A stretch of 64,000 bases of DNA from Helichrysum umbraculigerum. Taxonomy: Eukaryota; Streptophyta; Magnoliopsida; Asterales; Asteraceae. Made by a program: the position numbers and the translations under genes. Shown here one piece after another: positions 11,846 through 21,901 of the stretch. Positions within the stretch are counted from its first letter, which is position 1. Each line of letters starts with the position of its first letter. Location: positions 135,234,090 through 135,298,089 of the forward strand of contig CATIUR010000002.1 in assembly GCA_949592205.1 (NCBI GenBank). Direction: 5' to 3'. Under the pieces are notes generated by a model. The model searched no databases. It worked only from the letters and a program-made list of their open reading frames with translations, and had not been told where the DNA came from.

Positions 11846-13315
11846 TTATTGAGTATTGCCCAAGAGCAATTGTTTAAGTGAATTTGGTGCTCTTGGCTGA
11901 GGGAAAGTGTAGCGAGGAATAAAGTCACAAGTGAGAATCTTAATGACAGAATCAACTAGGTCTGCGGGATGTAACGAGAATCGTTCGTGCTCAGTGAGAA
12001 ACATACATTCCTTTTTGCCTAAATCTAGAAGATTGTCAATAAACTTGTTAAATTCCTTTCTAACTTTCTTAGGGTTTGAAATTCCGTTTCGTGATCCGTC
12101 ATCTATATTGTTCAAGTCATGAAGAAGCATTCCTAGGGTTTGTTGAAATTCCCTTTCTTCTCTTGAATTGGGATCTCCGGTGGTAGTGTGAACTGACTCC
12201 GTGATTTCTTCGATTAAAGATGTTTGTGAAACAGTGAAAGGAAATTTTGACTGAGCAAATAACAAAGTGAGTGAGACGTTAATATCCTTCCTTCCAGCAA
12301 AGAAAGTAGCTTCCATGTTATCGTCAGTGGCTCCAGGGAATATTTCTAACAACTTGTTGATCATGTAAGTAGCGGGGTCAACGAAGAATGGAATTTTATC
12401 AGAAATGACGAGAGATATAGCAGGGTCTTTGCTGATCCAGAACTCAAGCTCATAAATCATGGCTGCAACATAACGATTAATTAGGGTTTGGGAAACCGGT
12501 TGATAATCGGTGCAGGCGAATAGGTCCATTAGTAGGTCTATTTCTGATTTAAGCTTTAGTTCTTGCTCTCGATAATGTGTGAAGATACCTTCCTCCTTTT
12601 GATTTGGAAGACGGTGGAGAATACCAACCTGTTTCTTTATCCTACGAGCGACTTCTCTTTGTTCAACCGAAAAAAGAAAGTTAGACGTCTTGAGTTGTCT
12701 AGCTAATGCCCGACAAACATCCAATCTCCTATCAGGATCAAAAGAGTTACCTACGTAGCGGATATTTTTTTCAGGTTTGATTGGTAGAATCCTATCAACA
12801 ACACGATAGATGGTGTACTCAGGTTTGGGTACAAGGTTAAAAAAGATAGGTGATTTTGGAGGGTATTCGTAAACTTCTTCATCCCAGGGTGGAAGACGTT
12901 CTTCAATGGGTGGAAAACGAAAGGGTTGAAGATGTTTAGAGTTACTCTCGACAAAACCAGATGAAGTAGGGAATTGAAAGAAGTTTTCTAAGGAATATGA
13001 AATCTCAAGCGCAGGTATAACCTGATAGCTTAGAATGCTAGATGCAGAAGTTGAGATCTTCTGATGAGAATCATGGGTTCCTAAGTCAAGGTCTAAGAAT
13101 TGCCCTAAAGTTCTAGATTCATTGTCTGAATTAATGGAGATATCTTCAGAAGAGGATAAAGATGAAGAGTAGATGTCAGATTCCAATTCTCGTTCTAAGC
13201 AGGCGAAGAACTGAGCGTCATCCATGGCCATCATTTCTTCGGACGTCTTGAGGGCGAGTGGAGAAATGGGGCTAGACGGAAATGAATCATAGAAGGATGT
13301 TTTTGTATTTTTCAT
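11846..13315 (-). CDS. ORFX, 489-aa protein of unknown function (element B)
   Basis: An intact 489-codon frame begins about 120 nt after the tRNA-Asp primer site, where gag would normally start. I recognise no gag, protease or polymerase motif and no zinc knuckle. Residues 1-110 are Ser- and acid-rich and look disordered. The C-terminal 300 residues look helical and match the ORFX remnant of element A (16020-16877): both share an F-x-(F/Y)SVxQ start, a block ending SKFPFTVSQTSLI in B and SDFPFNQEQHQLI in A, a following GDP, and an end with IPRYTFPQP or PPRYSLPRS. The homology is seen by eye. The young LTR pair and the open frame suggest it was functional recently. It may be a derived Gag replacement, but that is a guess. 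Confidence 0.75.
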   Translation of the reverse strand: MKNTKTSFYDSFPSSPISPLALKTSEEMMAMDDAQFFACLERELESDIYSSSLSSSEDISINSDNESRTLGQFLDLDLGTHDSHQKISTSASSILSYQVIPALEISYSLENFFQFPTSSGFVESNSKHLQPFRFPPIEERLPPWDEEVYEYPPKSPIFFNLVPKPEYTIYRVVDRILPIKPEKNIRYVGNSFDPDRRLDVCRALARQLKTSNFLFSVEQREVARRIKKQVGILHRLPNQKEEGIFTHYREQELKLKSEIDLLMDLFACTDYQPVSQTLINRYVAAMIYELEFWISKDPAISLVISDKIPFFVDPATYMINKLLEIFPGATDDNMEATFFAGRKDINVSLTLLFAQSKFPFTVSQTSLIEEITESVHTTTGDPNSREEREFQQTLGMLLHDLNNIDDGSRNGISNPKKVRKEFNKFIDNLLDLGKKECMFLTEHERFSLHPADLVDSVIKILTCDFIPRYTFPQPRAPNSLKQLLLGNTQ

Positions 13316-13437
13316 TTTTAACCTAAATTAAACTACGGAAAGCAAATAACTACCAACTAAGTCTGGGAAACCTAATTGGAAAGGATCTCCTAAAAGCTAG
13401 AATATCTAAGGCGGCTTCAAATCGTAACGATCTACGA

Positions 13438-13455
13438 TTCCCGGCAGCAGCGCCA
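13438..13455 (-). promoter_or_regulatory. Primer-binding site of B (tRNA-Asp type)
   Basis: The minus strand reads TGGCGCTGCTGCCGGGAA, six bases inside the 5' LTR edge. It is close to the TGGCGCCGTTGCCGGGGA site complementary to tRNA-Asp used by Athila/Tat elements. This fixes the element orientation. Confidence 0.85.
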
Positions 13456-13461
13456 AAAACT

Positions 13462-15833
13462 TGTCGTCACTCCTATCGGTCGGTCGGATTTGACTCCGGT
13501 CGTTGTTCCAACAGCAATAGAGGCGGCGGACAGTGAGTTTTAAATTTATAAGAGCTGGGGCTCAAACTATAAGTACTACCTACCTTGGGAGCAAGCAGTA
13601 AGTATAACTCGAGGTCGTTCTTTTATCGGAGCGAATTGAAGTAAAGCGGGTCACCAAAGATTATGGTCGCAATTAGGATGAGGGTAGGTAGATAGATTTT
13701 GAATTGGTTTGGTTTTCTAATTTTATCCTAATTACAGTAAAATAAATGCAGGAAATAAAAGATAGGGGATGAGCATACAGGTAGAGATGTGATTGCTGAA
13801 ACTTGAATAATTAGGGTTTCAGGATTTTGTTCATTATAAAATTGATTGGAGATTTACCAGATAAAGAGTAAACATACTTTCGGTGTAAACACTAGGACCC
13901 TACGTTCAGGTGAAACCCTAGAAACATATGTCACTGGAATCCTAGGTTATCATGATTCTGATCAGATCGGGCTGTTTTCAAACCCCCCTGAACCTTTGCT
14001 TAACTAAGACAAAGTCACCCTAAATTTTCTAGGGATCAGGCATAAGGCAACAGACCGCAATTGTATTTACTGACCTTTCTTAACACCTAATCGTCTATTT
14101 ACTTTTATTATAGCAAATACTGATTGTATCCTGTGTATGTTAAACTATTGGTGTGATTAGGGTTTTGCATGTCTAGGTGTATGATTGACACTACCCTGTA
14201 TTGTTTCTATTGAAGCACATTCTTAACCATCGTAAATATAGACCCTCCTTTACAGTCAGGCGTTCATCCCTAGGAATAATCACGGTGTACAGGGCAATTA
14301 GGCATTTCCACAGTGTTCCAAACCCTAGATGTACTAACGGTGTACTGGGCATTTAAGCATTTCCACAGTGTTCCAGATCTTAGGTGTACTAACGGTGTAC
14401 AGTGAAACAAGCATTTCCACAGCTTTGATTCCTAGACCACAGTTCTAGAAGAGTCACTTCTAGGTAATTCACGATGAAACAATCCATGGCATTTCCTTAG
14501 CTTCCACGTATTTGTACTTCACACGAGGTGTTTCTAACGCTATACGAAGTACCGTGCCTTTTAAAGGAAAGTTCATAGTTTCATACTGTAACTGGAGATA
14601 ACTGTATATTCATAGTATTATGGTTGATCAGATCCTATCCTAGGGCAACAGTCACGTGAAAGTCTGGAAAGGGTGATGAGAGACTAGATCTATATTCAGG
14701 ATAAGCTTAACCAGATACAAAGCATAACAATTTCCAATTGTATAAATGAAATATTAATTTAACATCATCCCTACTCCTAATATCTACATTTCAGCAATCA
14801 CAATATTAAACTACTCTATAAACATGGCAATATGCAGAATACAAACTGAAATAACATAAAGCACAAGCATTATAACATTAAGTAAAGTTTAGATATCACC
14901 GGGAATACAGCAGCGTAATACTGAGGATTACAAATAGTCTGAACTTGAAAAACTCGTTACAACAAGATTACCAAGCTAAACCTTCCTCTAGACTCGAACC
15001 GTAAGCTCAACCCTAACCTTTCTCCTCTAACTCCTAAGAGTAGTGCTAAAGAGAGAAAGTTAGAGAGAGAAAGTGAAAGAAAAAGAGAGAAATGAAAGTG
15101 AAAGAAATGTGAGAATGTGTGAATGTGTTAAGGTGTGTGGAATGAGGAGGGGTGACCCTCTATTTATAGGCAAAGCTTCAAATCTTCCGTACAACTCGCG
15201 AAACAGCACGTACAAGCAAACGAAGCAGCATACGGGGGCAGGGGGGCCATATACGGCCTTGGTAGGGCCGTATACGGTGTTGTTAGAGCCGTATACGGTC
15301 TTGGTTAGGCCGTATACGGTTGCCAGAGCCGTATACGGTGTCAGTCTGAATTCGTTCGTTGCTTAAAACGCACGTATCTCCTTCGTTATGGGTCCGTTTG
15401 ACCTGATTCTTTCGCCTGTGTCTTCGTAATTCCGTTACGCTTCTAATGATGCCAACTTCACTAAAATTGGATGTGTATAGCTTAAGTATAGCCAGAATGA
15501 CTTTATAGGGTCTGATACCGCTCAGTCTTCTCCGTCCTTTATCCGATTTGCATGATTCTTGATTTTTCCGTCTCGATTTTACCTGTTTTATCATATGATG
15601 AAGTTCGAATGTGATCTATATAAGGTAAATGAGGCCGGAGGATTTTGTGCACGTTTATTCGCCCTAATTTGCTTGTTATTTGGACGTTTTGGGTGATTTT
15701 TGCAGCAACGCCTATATTTAGACCACTTTAGTGATTTTTAATAAATAATGATCATTTTGGAGTGTTTTCACTAAAGATAGTCCAAAAAGTGTGGAATATT
15801 GCCCTTAAAAACATGACTATTTGAGTCACATCA
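13462..15833 (-). repeat. Element B 5' LTR
   Basis: This is the partner of 3694-6065, with equal length and about 2% difference by eye. It has a minus-strand TATA box at 15160-15169 and the palindrome array at 15246-15340. It is followed by the ATATA target duplicate at 15834-15838. Confidence 0.92.
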
Positions 15834-16019
15834 ATATACTATTTTTCGGGTGTTGATGCTTCCTTGCAGGCTGGAGCATGCTTTGTATGATCCGAGTGTG
15901 AAAGATAGTCGGTGATTTCATCACTTCTTGGAAAGTAAAATTGCATAAATGTAAAAACACGGGTTGCCTCCTCTGAAGCGCTCTTTTAAAGTCGAGAGCT
16001 CGACTTAGTTCTTTTTTCT
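15834..16019 (-). other. Element A sequence downstream of ORFX
   Basis: A resumes here after B. The minus strand holds GAGCGCTTCAGAGGAGGCAA followed by CCC just after the ORFX stop, matching the motif at 11789-11835 in B. Confidence 0.6.
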
Positions 16020-17282
16020 TCAGATGATGTTGGATGCGTCCCTTGTGCTGGAGTGGTCACCGTGGCTCCTAGGTAAGCTGTAGCGTGGAGGGAAGTATCG
16101 AAGAAATTGCTCTATCATGTCAGCAATTAGGGTTGGTGGGTTGGTGGATTCCATCATGAAGCTTTTGAAGTGATCAGTGGCCAATAGGTCAAGGATTGCC
16201 ATCCCATGGCTGATGTATCGAACTGCACTTGTGACTGGTCCGTTAGGGTCTATTCGTGTGCAGGTGTAGGTTCGAACAATCTCACGCTGGGGGTGGTTTC
16301 GACCTATCGAGGCGATTAGGGCCATGAACTGAGTTTTCACTTCCTCAAAATCACTAGCCAGAGGGTCTCCTCCAAAGGATCTGGTTGCTTGGCATACTTG
16401 TCTGATGAGTTGATGCTGCTCTTGGTTGAAGGGAAAATCTGAGTCTGTGAAGATATAGATTAGCTTGCTGAATATTTCGCGATATCCATCACGATAGACA
16501 TTAAGTTCTACGTCTTCTTCAGTGTACATTCCGCGAAGTCGAGTTGTCACATAAGTTGCCAGGTTGATTTGTGACAAATGCGGAATGAATCTTGGTACCT
16601 CATGAGTTTCTTCATTATATGTTGATTGGTTTAGTTCATCAATTATCATCTCAACATGATGACCAATGGTGGAATGAATTACGATCCTGTAGTTCTCTGA
16701 GGCTGTGAGGTGCTCTCTGGTCTCGATGAGATCTAGAAGGGTTCTGAGATCTCCCACCATTCTGATATCGGCATAGTTTTGTGGGTTTCCAGTAGCTCTT
16801 TCAAGATGGGTCCTCATGGGTGCTAGTGTTGCCTTCTGACTTACTGAATAGGGAAAAGCTGATCCGGCTAAAGACAATATACTATTTGGTATATTTGCTT
16901 TTGGTTACTGCAGAACTCGACTTCTCCCATTGGGTAGTGGGGTCTTTCTGGCTGTTGAGCTTCTCTGGTGACTTGTTCTTGAAGGGAGTCGAAAAATTCT
17001 TGAATATGTCTGAGTAGTGTGGGGGGTACTGGTTCTCCATAATTAGCGAGGTATGAATCGTACTCTCGTTCGATTTGCCTTATCAGGTGTCTCTGGGCGG
17101 TGGTGTAGTCGTTAGTTGACTCTTTGATAGCCTCCACAATGATGCGTACATCGTCGTTTTCGTCAATCAGGTCAATCATCTCTTCGTGAGTGTCGATGAG
17201 GGGGATTTCTAGTCTCTTAGCCGTGATGATGGGTGAATTTGGTGGAGCAAGGGGGTTTGTGGAATAAAGCGTTCATCAATAA
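16020..17282 (-). pseudogene. ORFX of element A, 3' part
   Basis: Two open blocks on the minus strand, 17179-16868 and 16877-16020, overlap in different frames and together give the C-terminal part of the ORFX protein. The last 285 residues align with B ORFX: FPYSVSQ start, helical middle, FPFNQEQHQLIRQ, GGDPLASDF and a PPRYSLP end. Upstream of 17179 another frame carries DERFIPQTPLL, so there is at least one more frameshift before the insertion point of C at 17282. The 5' continuation is at 27396-27451 and 41161-41513. No polymerase or integrase motif occurs anywhere in these pieces. The gene has decayed more than in B. Confidence 0.65.
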
Positions 17283-20200
17283 TGTAACACCCCCAAATTT
17301 AACAGTTTGCGGAAGCGATGTTTTGGGTGTTACTAATCAATAATCACAAGCACAAAGGATACGGTGAACGACTCTAAATGAGACGTTCGAAAAGTTATAA
17401 CATTAATACATAAGTAGTTTCAAAATACAAGCTCGAGTTCAGTAAATTCCTAGAGATTCTAATACATAACAACTAGTACAAAAGTAATGTATAAAAATCT
17501 CCAAGCTTGTAAATGCATACGACTCGAGCTAAGTAAGCTTATCTTGCTGGGCATCCCTACTGATGCTGAGTACCTGAGAAGCATTACTAAAACGGTCAAC
17601 CAAAAGGTTGGTGAATCTCACAGGTTTGTAAATAAGTAAACAGTTTAAACACACAAGTAGTATTTGTAAAGCACAGCCAGCCAGTATGTAACGATCACAA
17701 GTCTTGCACATCGTTCACATAAGTTTTAATAAGTGGGTGGTCGCAAGTCATGCAAACCGTTTGATACAATCGCCATGAGCCCCCATAGTTGATGCTTAAC
17801 GTACAGTAAATATCGGTACCCCCTCATGAATGTAATCCAAAACATTCATACGGAACGAGTAAGAAACGCCCGTTTCTACAGAAACGGTTCGTGGTAGTGC
17901 TTGCTACCCCGGGCGGGGATTGTCAGTCCCATATGGATCCATATACTAAAACTCGCGCTTATCACATAACTAACAACTATGGTTCAGGAGGATTTCATTG
18001 GATTAGTCGTAAACCCATGCAATTGGCGTATCGTTAATCTCGTACAGTAAGTAAATCATGGCAGCAAGTAAGTTTTGTGTGTTCATGTAAAACAGTAATG
18101 CATCTCACCCCTGAGTATAAAACAGTAAAGTAGGGGCTGTAAGACTCACCTGAGTCGAGTAGACGATGCAGTAAAGCAAGCAAGTAGTATCCGAACTAGT
18201 AACCCTTAGCGTCCTAATACGCATAAGGTTTAGTAAGTAAATGGAATACTTGTAAAGTATCCATGCTAGTTGTTCCCAAACTAGTTAATGTCCGTTAGTT
18301 TGTTTGTACGTTTGTACTCGTTTGTAAATCGTAGTTTGTATAAAAGTTGTACTGTCCGTTTGTTATCGGTGTATAATAATAATTCCATCCATTATTATTA
18401 TGTATTCATAGTAGTGGTACAGTTGTAAAGTATACTCGTATGATCGTTTGTTTGTATTACAACCTGTATCGTTTGTGTACGTTCCAATGGGCTTAGACCC
18501 CAAGGGTACGAGTGAAACCTCGTAAGTATTCGTATGTATGTTCGTATCAGTTAACGTGTAATCCAGCACGTAACTAGTGAGTGAACTTGTAAGTTGTATC
18601 GGATGCAATCCCGTGTAATGTACAAGTGTATGTTCGTTGGAGTGTAATCTCCTAAGTATTTCCAAGTGTAATCCCGTACGCGTGTGTGAGTGAAATCTCA
18701 CGTTTAGTTTAGTATAGTCTTGTACGTATTCGGGTATCGTTGTATACTTTCAAAATTATATTGTTTTCATGTATAAGTCGTATCGTATTCGTTTTAGTAA
18801 TTGAAAAGTGGTTCCAACACTTAGAAAATATTTAGTTTTCTGTTCTGGGCATTATGCGACACTATAATGCGACACTAGGGTAGTGTCGCAGACAATATGC
18901 GACACAAGGGAAGTGTCGTATGACTTGGTTCTGGTTTGGAGTTTATGCGACACAAGGGCTGTGTCGCAGACATGGGTACGACACTGTATACGACATAGTC
19001 GTAGTGTCGCAATCAAGCGAAAATATGCGACACAAGAGAAGTGTCGTGGAAACAAGGTGCGACATAAGAGCTGTGTCGCAGTCAAGCGACGGGTACGACA
19101 CAACCATGCGACACTATGGTAGTGTCGCATAAAGATGTGTCCAGATGCGACACAAAGGGGCTGTTTTGGTGTTTGCTCGGTTTTGAGGTCAAACGTTCGA
19201 GTCTTGACCCGAGGCTTTTACCTAAGTCATATTATGGCTAATAATCACTTTATCAACTGAGTTTTCGGTTCTAGAGGTCCTCGAGGTGTCGGTTTTTAGT
19301 TAATCTTTTCCAAAGTTTTGACACAAAATATATATGTTTGTAAATTGATTTTTATAGCAAAACGAGGGCGTTTCTGGGCTAAACCTTCTTCACGAAAGTT
19401 GTAGCCGACGAAAAGACGAAGATTTTATGTTTAGAAAGTTTTCGCTAGTTTCAAACGTATGATTTTATAAAAATTCGAGAAGTGGACTGATCTCAGTTTA
19501 GTGGTTTCCTGTTTCAGATTCTTGGCTCGGTTCCAACCCTCGATTTAACCCATTTGTAGTCCATTTCAAGCCTAACGAAAAATCACACATATTCTCATAT
19601 ATCTAAAGTTCATTTCTGCATTTTATGGTATTTTCTTATGTCCGTTTACTATTTTAAACAAAAATAAAAGTGAAGTGTGGTCAGATTTGGTTCCAAACAG
19701 AACTAAGTCCAAAGTTCTAGTATTAGCCGGAGATGGGTGTATTTCTGGGCAAAACGCCCTTCATGAAAGTCGTAGGCAACGAAGAGACGAAGATTTCTTA
19801 TTTAGAAAGTTTTCGTTGATTTTGAACACACGATTTTATAAAAATTCCGGAAGTGGACTGTTTTCAGTGGTGGTTCTCGGTTTAAGTTTTCGAGTTCCAA
19901 AAACGAGTTTTAGATTATGATTTGGACATTAACTAGCTAGATTATCAACTAGAGTAGTAAATAAAAGTATTTAAAAGAGTTTTAGGGTGTTGTTTACTTA
20001 CAAGAGTCGGATTAAAATTCCGAAAAGATAGAAACGTAAAGGCTCGCGTGGTGATCGTTTTTGCTCCAAACCGTGTCACGATCCGAGGTGATTTAGTGGT
20101 GTTATTTGGTGGATGATGGTGGCGGTTTTGGGAGGTTTTTAGAGAGAGAGAGAACCGAGTAGAGAGAGGGAGGAGAGGAGATGGGAGGTGGAGTGAAATG

Positions 20201-20826
20201 GAAATGGAAGTGAGGTGGTAAGGTGGTGGTGTAAGAGTCAAGGGTATGGGGTGCCATATCCCCCCCCCCTTGACTGATTTTCTGCTGGGCCCCACCCCAT
20301 GTGGGTGGGTTAAATTGTTCTCCCAAGTTTGCGTATATACCCGTGTTCGTTTCCCCGGTCGTTTAAACGTTAAAATGATTTTTATACGCGATTAAATATA
20401 CGTTTTAAAATACGAAATATTATTCGATATTTAAGTTGAAGTATTTATCAAAATACTAGCTTTTTAAGTTATAAAACCTAACTTTGTTTTGTTTTGTCGG
20501 TTGGTCGAGTTTTCGGAGAGTTCGGTGACGTTTTAATTAAAACGTACGTTTTCCGTTATATTATAAACATAATATAAAGTAATAGTCAAAGTAATTAAAT
20601 AATTTCACATTATTTAATATTTGTTTTATCAGTGTACGCAAGTTTGTACAGTTGTTGTTTTATACGATATTTGTACTAATCGTATACGCGTATATATATA
20701 CATATATTCCATCCATATACATATATATAAGCAAGTAATGTATATAATCCTATTTCATATTATATACAAGTAATAAACACGTAATTAGGAAAATTTTAAA
20801 TTTACCCTAAATTTGGGGTTGTTACA
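17283..20826 (-). repeat. Element C 3' LTR
   Basis: The LTR runs from TGTAACACCCCC to TTGGGGTTGTTACA. GTAACACCC (17284-17292) can pair with GGGTGTTAC (17325-17333) at the inner end. A GCGACAC palindrome array lies at 18856-19160. A TATA-like GTATATAC is on the minus strand at 20333-20340, followed in element sense by CT-rich sequence near 20130-20180. A roughly 124-bp segment is duplicated at 19368-19491 and 19737-19860. Confidence 0.93.
18856..19160 (-). repeat. GCGACAC...GTGTCGC hairpin array in C LTR
   Basis: About seven inverted pairs GCGACAC/GTGTCGC, mostly with 7-nt loops such as AAGGGCT, lie within 300 bp. The same array is at 25421-25725 in the other LTR and in altered form at 59458-59750 in H. 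Long open frames on both strands here are translations of the repeat and are not genes. Confidence 0.85.
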
Positions 20827-20862
20827 TTCTCCCCTTGTTAATTAAATTTCGTCCCGAAATTT
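20827..20862 (-). promoter_or_regulatory. Polypurine tract and hairpin of C
   Basis: The minus strand reads AAATTTCG-GGA-CGAAATTT (20844-20862), then AATTAACAAGGGGAGAA, then the LTR start TGTAACAACCCC. The AAGGGGAGAA tract is the expected plus-strand primer. The hairpin has the same place and loop in D with compensatory stem changes. Confidence 0.8.
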
Positions 20863-20985
20863 GTTCGAAGTGGTAATCGGTAGTTTGATATTCGTTAGGT
20901 AGCTACAATACGTACTAGCAGCCTACGGTAGTAGGGTAGGTCCTACAGTGTTTGAAATCAAGTAATCGTCAGGTGGTAACGTACC

Positions 20986-21600
20986 CTAAATTTTGTTGCC
21001 TGATGGTAGTGGGCATTGGGCCTTGAGATGGCCAGCACTCCCACAGTTGAAGCAGAGTTTCGCTTTGGGAGGGTTCGTACTTTTTGGGTCGGACTTGCAT
21101 CGACTGGTGGGTGTGGTACACGGGTTGTCATGATGTCGAGTGCATCGAGCACAGTAAGGTCTATTTCCCCTGTAAACTTTCACCCTTTTTGCTGGAGGTG
21201 GTGTAAAATCAGCGTCGGTATCCTTTTTAGTAGGATTACTTTGTGAAGTTGGTGGTGGAGTAGGGTTTTCTAAAGCTATCAAACGTAGCTCGTACTCACG
21301 CATACGTATGTCATTTTGGAAAGCAATTCGTCGTAGGTCATCAATGTCTTCCCGTGCTTCAGTAAGTTGTTTTCGCAGCGAATCAATAGTTTGGTTACGG
21401 TGGCTGACTGATTCAGCAGTCAAGGTCTCATCAACTGATGCTTTTGCAGCAGTTGGAGCAGCAGGAACAGCAGGTGCCATTTCTGATTCAGCGGAGTGTT
21501 CTGTATCACACTCGAGTTCGAGAAGGTAAGGAAACATAGTTGGTTCCTCACTGAGCAGTTCATCATCCAAGGTAGGGTTGTTGACGGAGTAAGTTGTCAT
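20986..21600 (-). CDS. ORF2 of C: coiled-coil and zinc-knuckle protein, 204 aa
   Basis: An intact frame follows gag after a 301-nt spacer, in the place of pol. Residues 1-65 are acidic, then Ala-rich. A coiled coil runs from about NQTIDSLRKQL to MREYELRL. A basic PPAKRVK tract follows, which could be a nuclear signal. The C-terminus holds CARCTRHH and a CX2CX4HX4C knuckle CFNCGSAGHLKAQC. The CxxCxRHH and knuckle block resembles the nucleocapsid end of Gag in C and D, so ORF2 may be a coiled coil joined to a duplicated nucleocapsid. The H copy (60985-61623) is also open. I know no named family for it. How it is translated is unclear, since it lies 3' of gag. Confidence 0.75.
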   Translation of the reverse strand: MTTYSVNNPTLDDELLSEEPTMFPYLLELECDTEHSAESEMAPAVPAAPTAAKASVDETLTAESVSHRNQTIDSLRKQLTEAREDIDDLRRIAFQNDIRMREYELRLIALENPTPPPTSQSNPTKKDTDADFTPPPAKRVKVYRGNRPYCARCTRHHDNPCTTPTSRCKSDPKSTNPPKAKLCFNCGSAGHLKAQCPLPSGNKI

Positions 21601-21901
21601 TTCCTACGAAATAAGTGTTCTATTTAAGAATTTGCCTCAAGTAAGTGAAGTTATATTAATTTATCTGTTTAAAGTAACGAATAGCATACGAGCTCCCGGT
21701 CTCAACCAGTGTGAGATAATTGGGAGGGGAGTTTGGGTTACTGTATCTAAAGTGTAAGGCAAATTGTGTTGTCGGGATTTAAGTAGTCGGTCGTTTCCTA
21801 ATCCTATTGTGTACTTAGGATCAAAGAAAACACACAGAATAAAATACAGTTATACATAAGTCATTAAGCGAGAGATTTATGAGAAAAACGGTTTCGGGTA
21901 A

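Larger units (their letters stand above)
3694..15833 (-). mobile_element. Element B: non-autonomous Athila-like LTR retrotransposon
   Basis: Two 2372-bp LTRs (3694-6065 and 13462-15833) flank a 7.4-kb interior, and the direct repeat ATATA lies on both sides (3689-3693, 15834-15838). The primer site next to the right LTR matches tRNA-Asp, which places the 5' end at the right and the element on the minus strand. In element order the interior holds ORFX (11846-13315), a spacer, a broken Athila ORF1/env-like gene (8399-10133), a 3' noncoding region and the polypurine tract. I find no gag, protease, reverse transcriptase or integrase. The LTRs differ by roughly 2% by eye. It is inserted in the 3' noncoding region of element A. 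Confidence 0.9.

Noticed and set aside
18852..19130. Open frames on both strands over the C array (also 25417-25695, 59423-59745)
   Set aside because: They are translations of the palindrome array on both strands; no start context or conservation as protein.
18856..19160. CRISPR-like look of the regular repeats in C, D and E LTRs
   Set aside because: Repeats are 7-12 bp with related spacers inside LTRs of a plant genome; both LTR copies carry them. Not CRISPR.
19945..20295. 116-codon minus-strand frame in the C LTR (also 26510-26890)
   Set aside because: It covers CT-rich leader sequence, is low complexity and is not kept in H.
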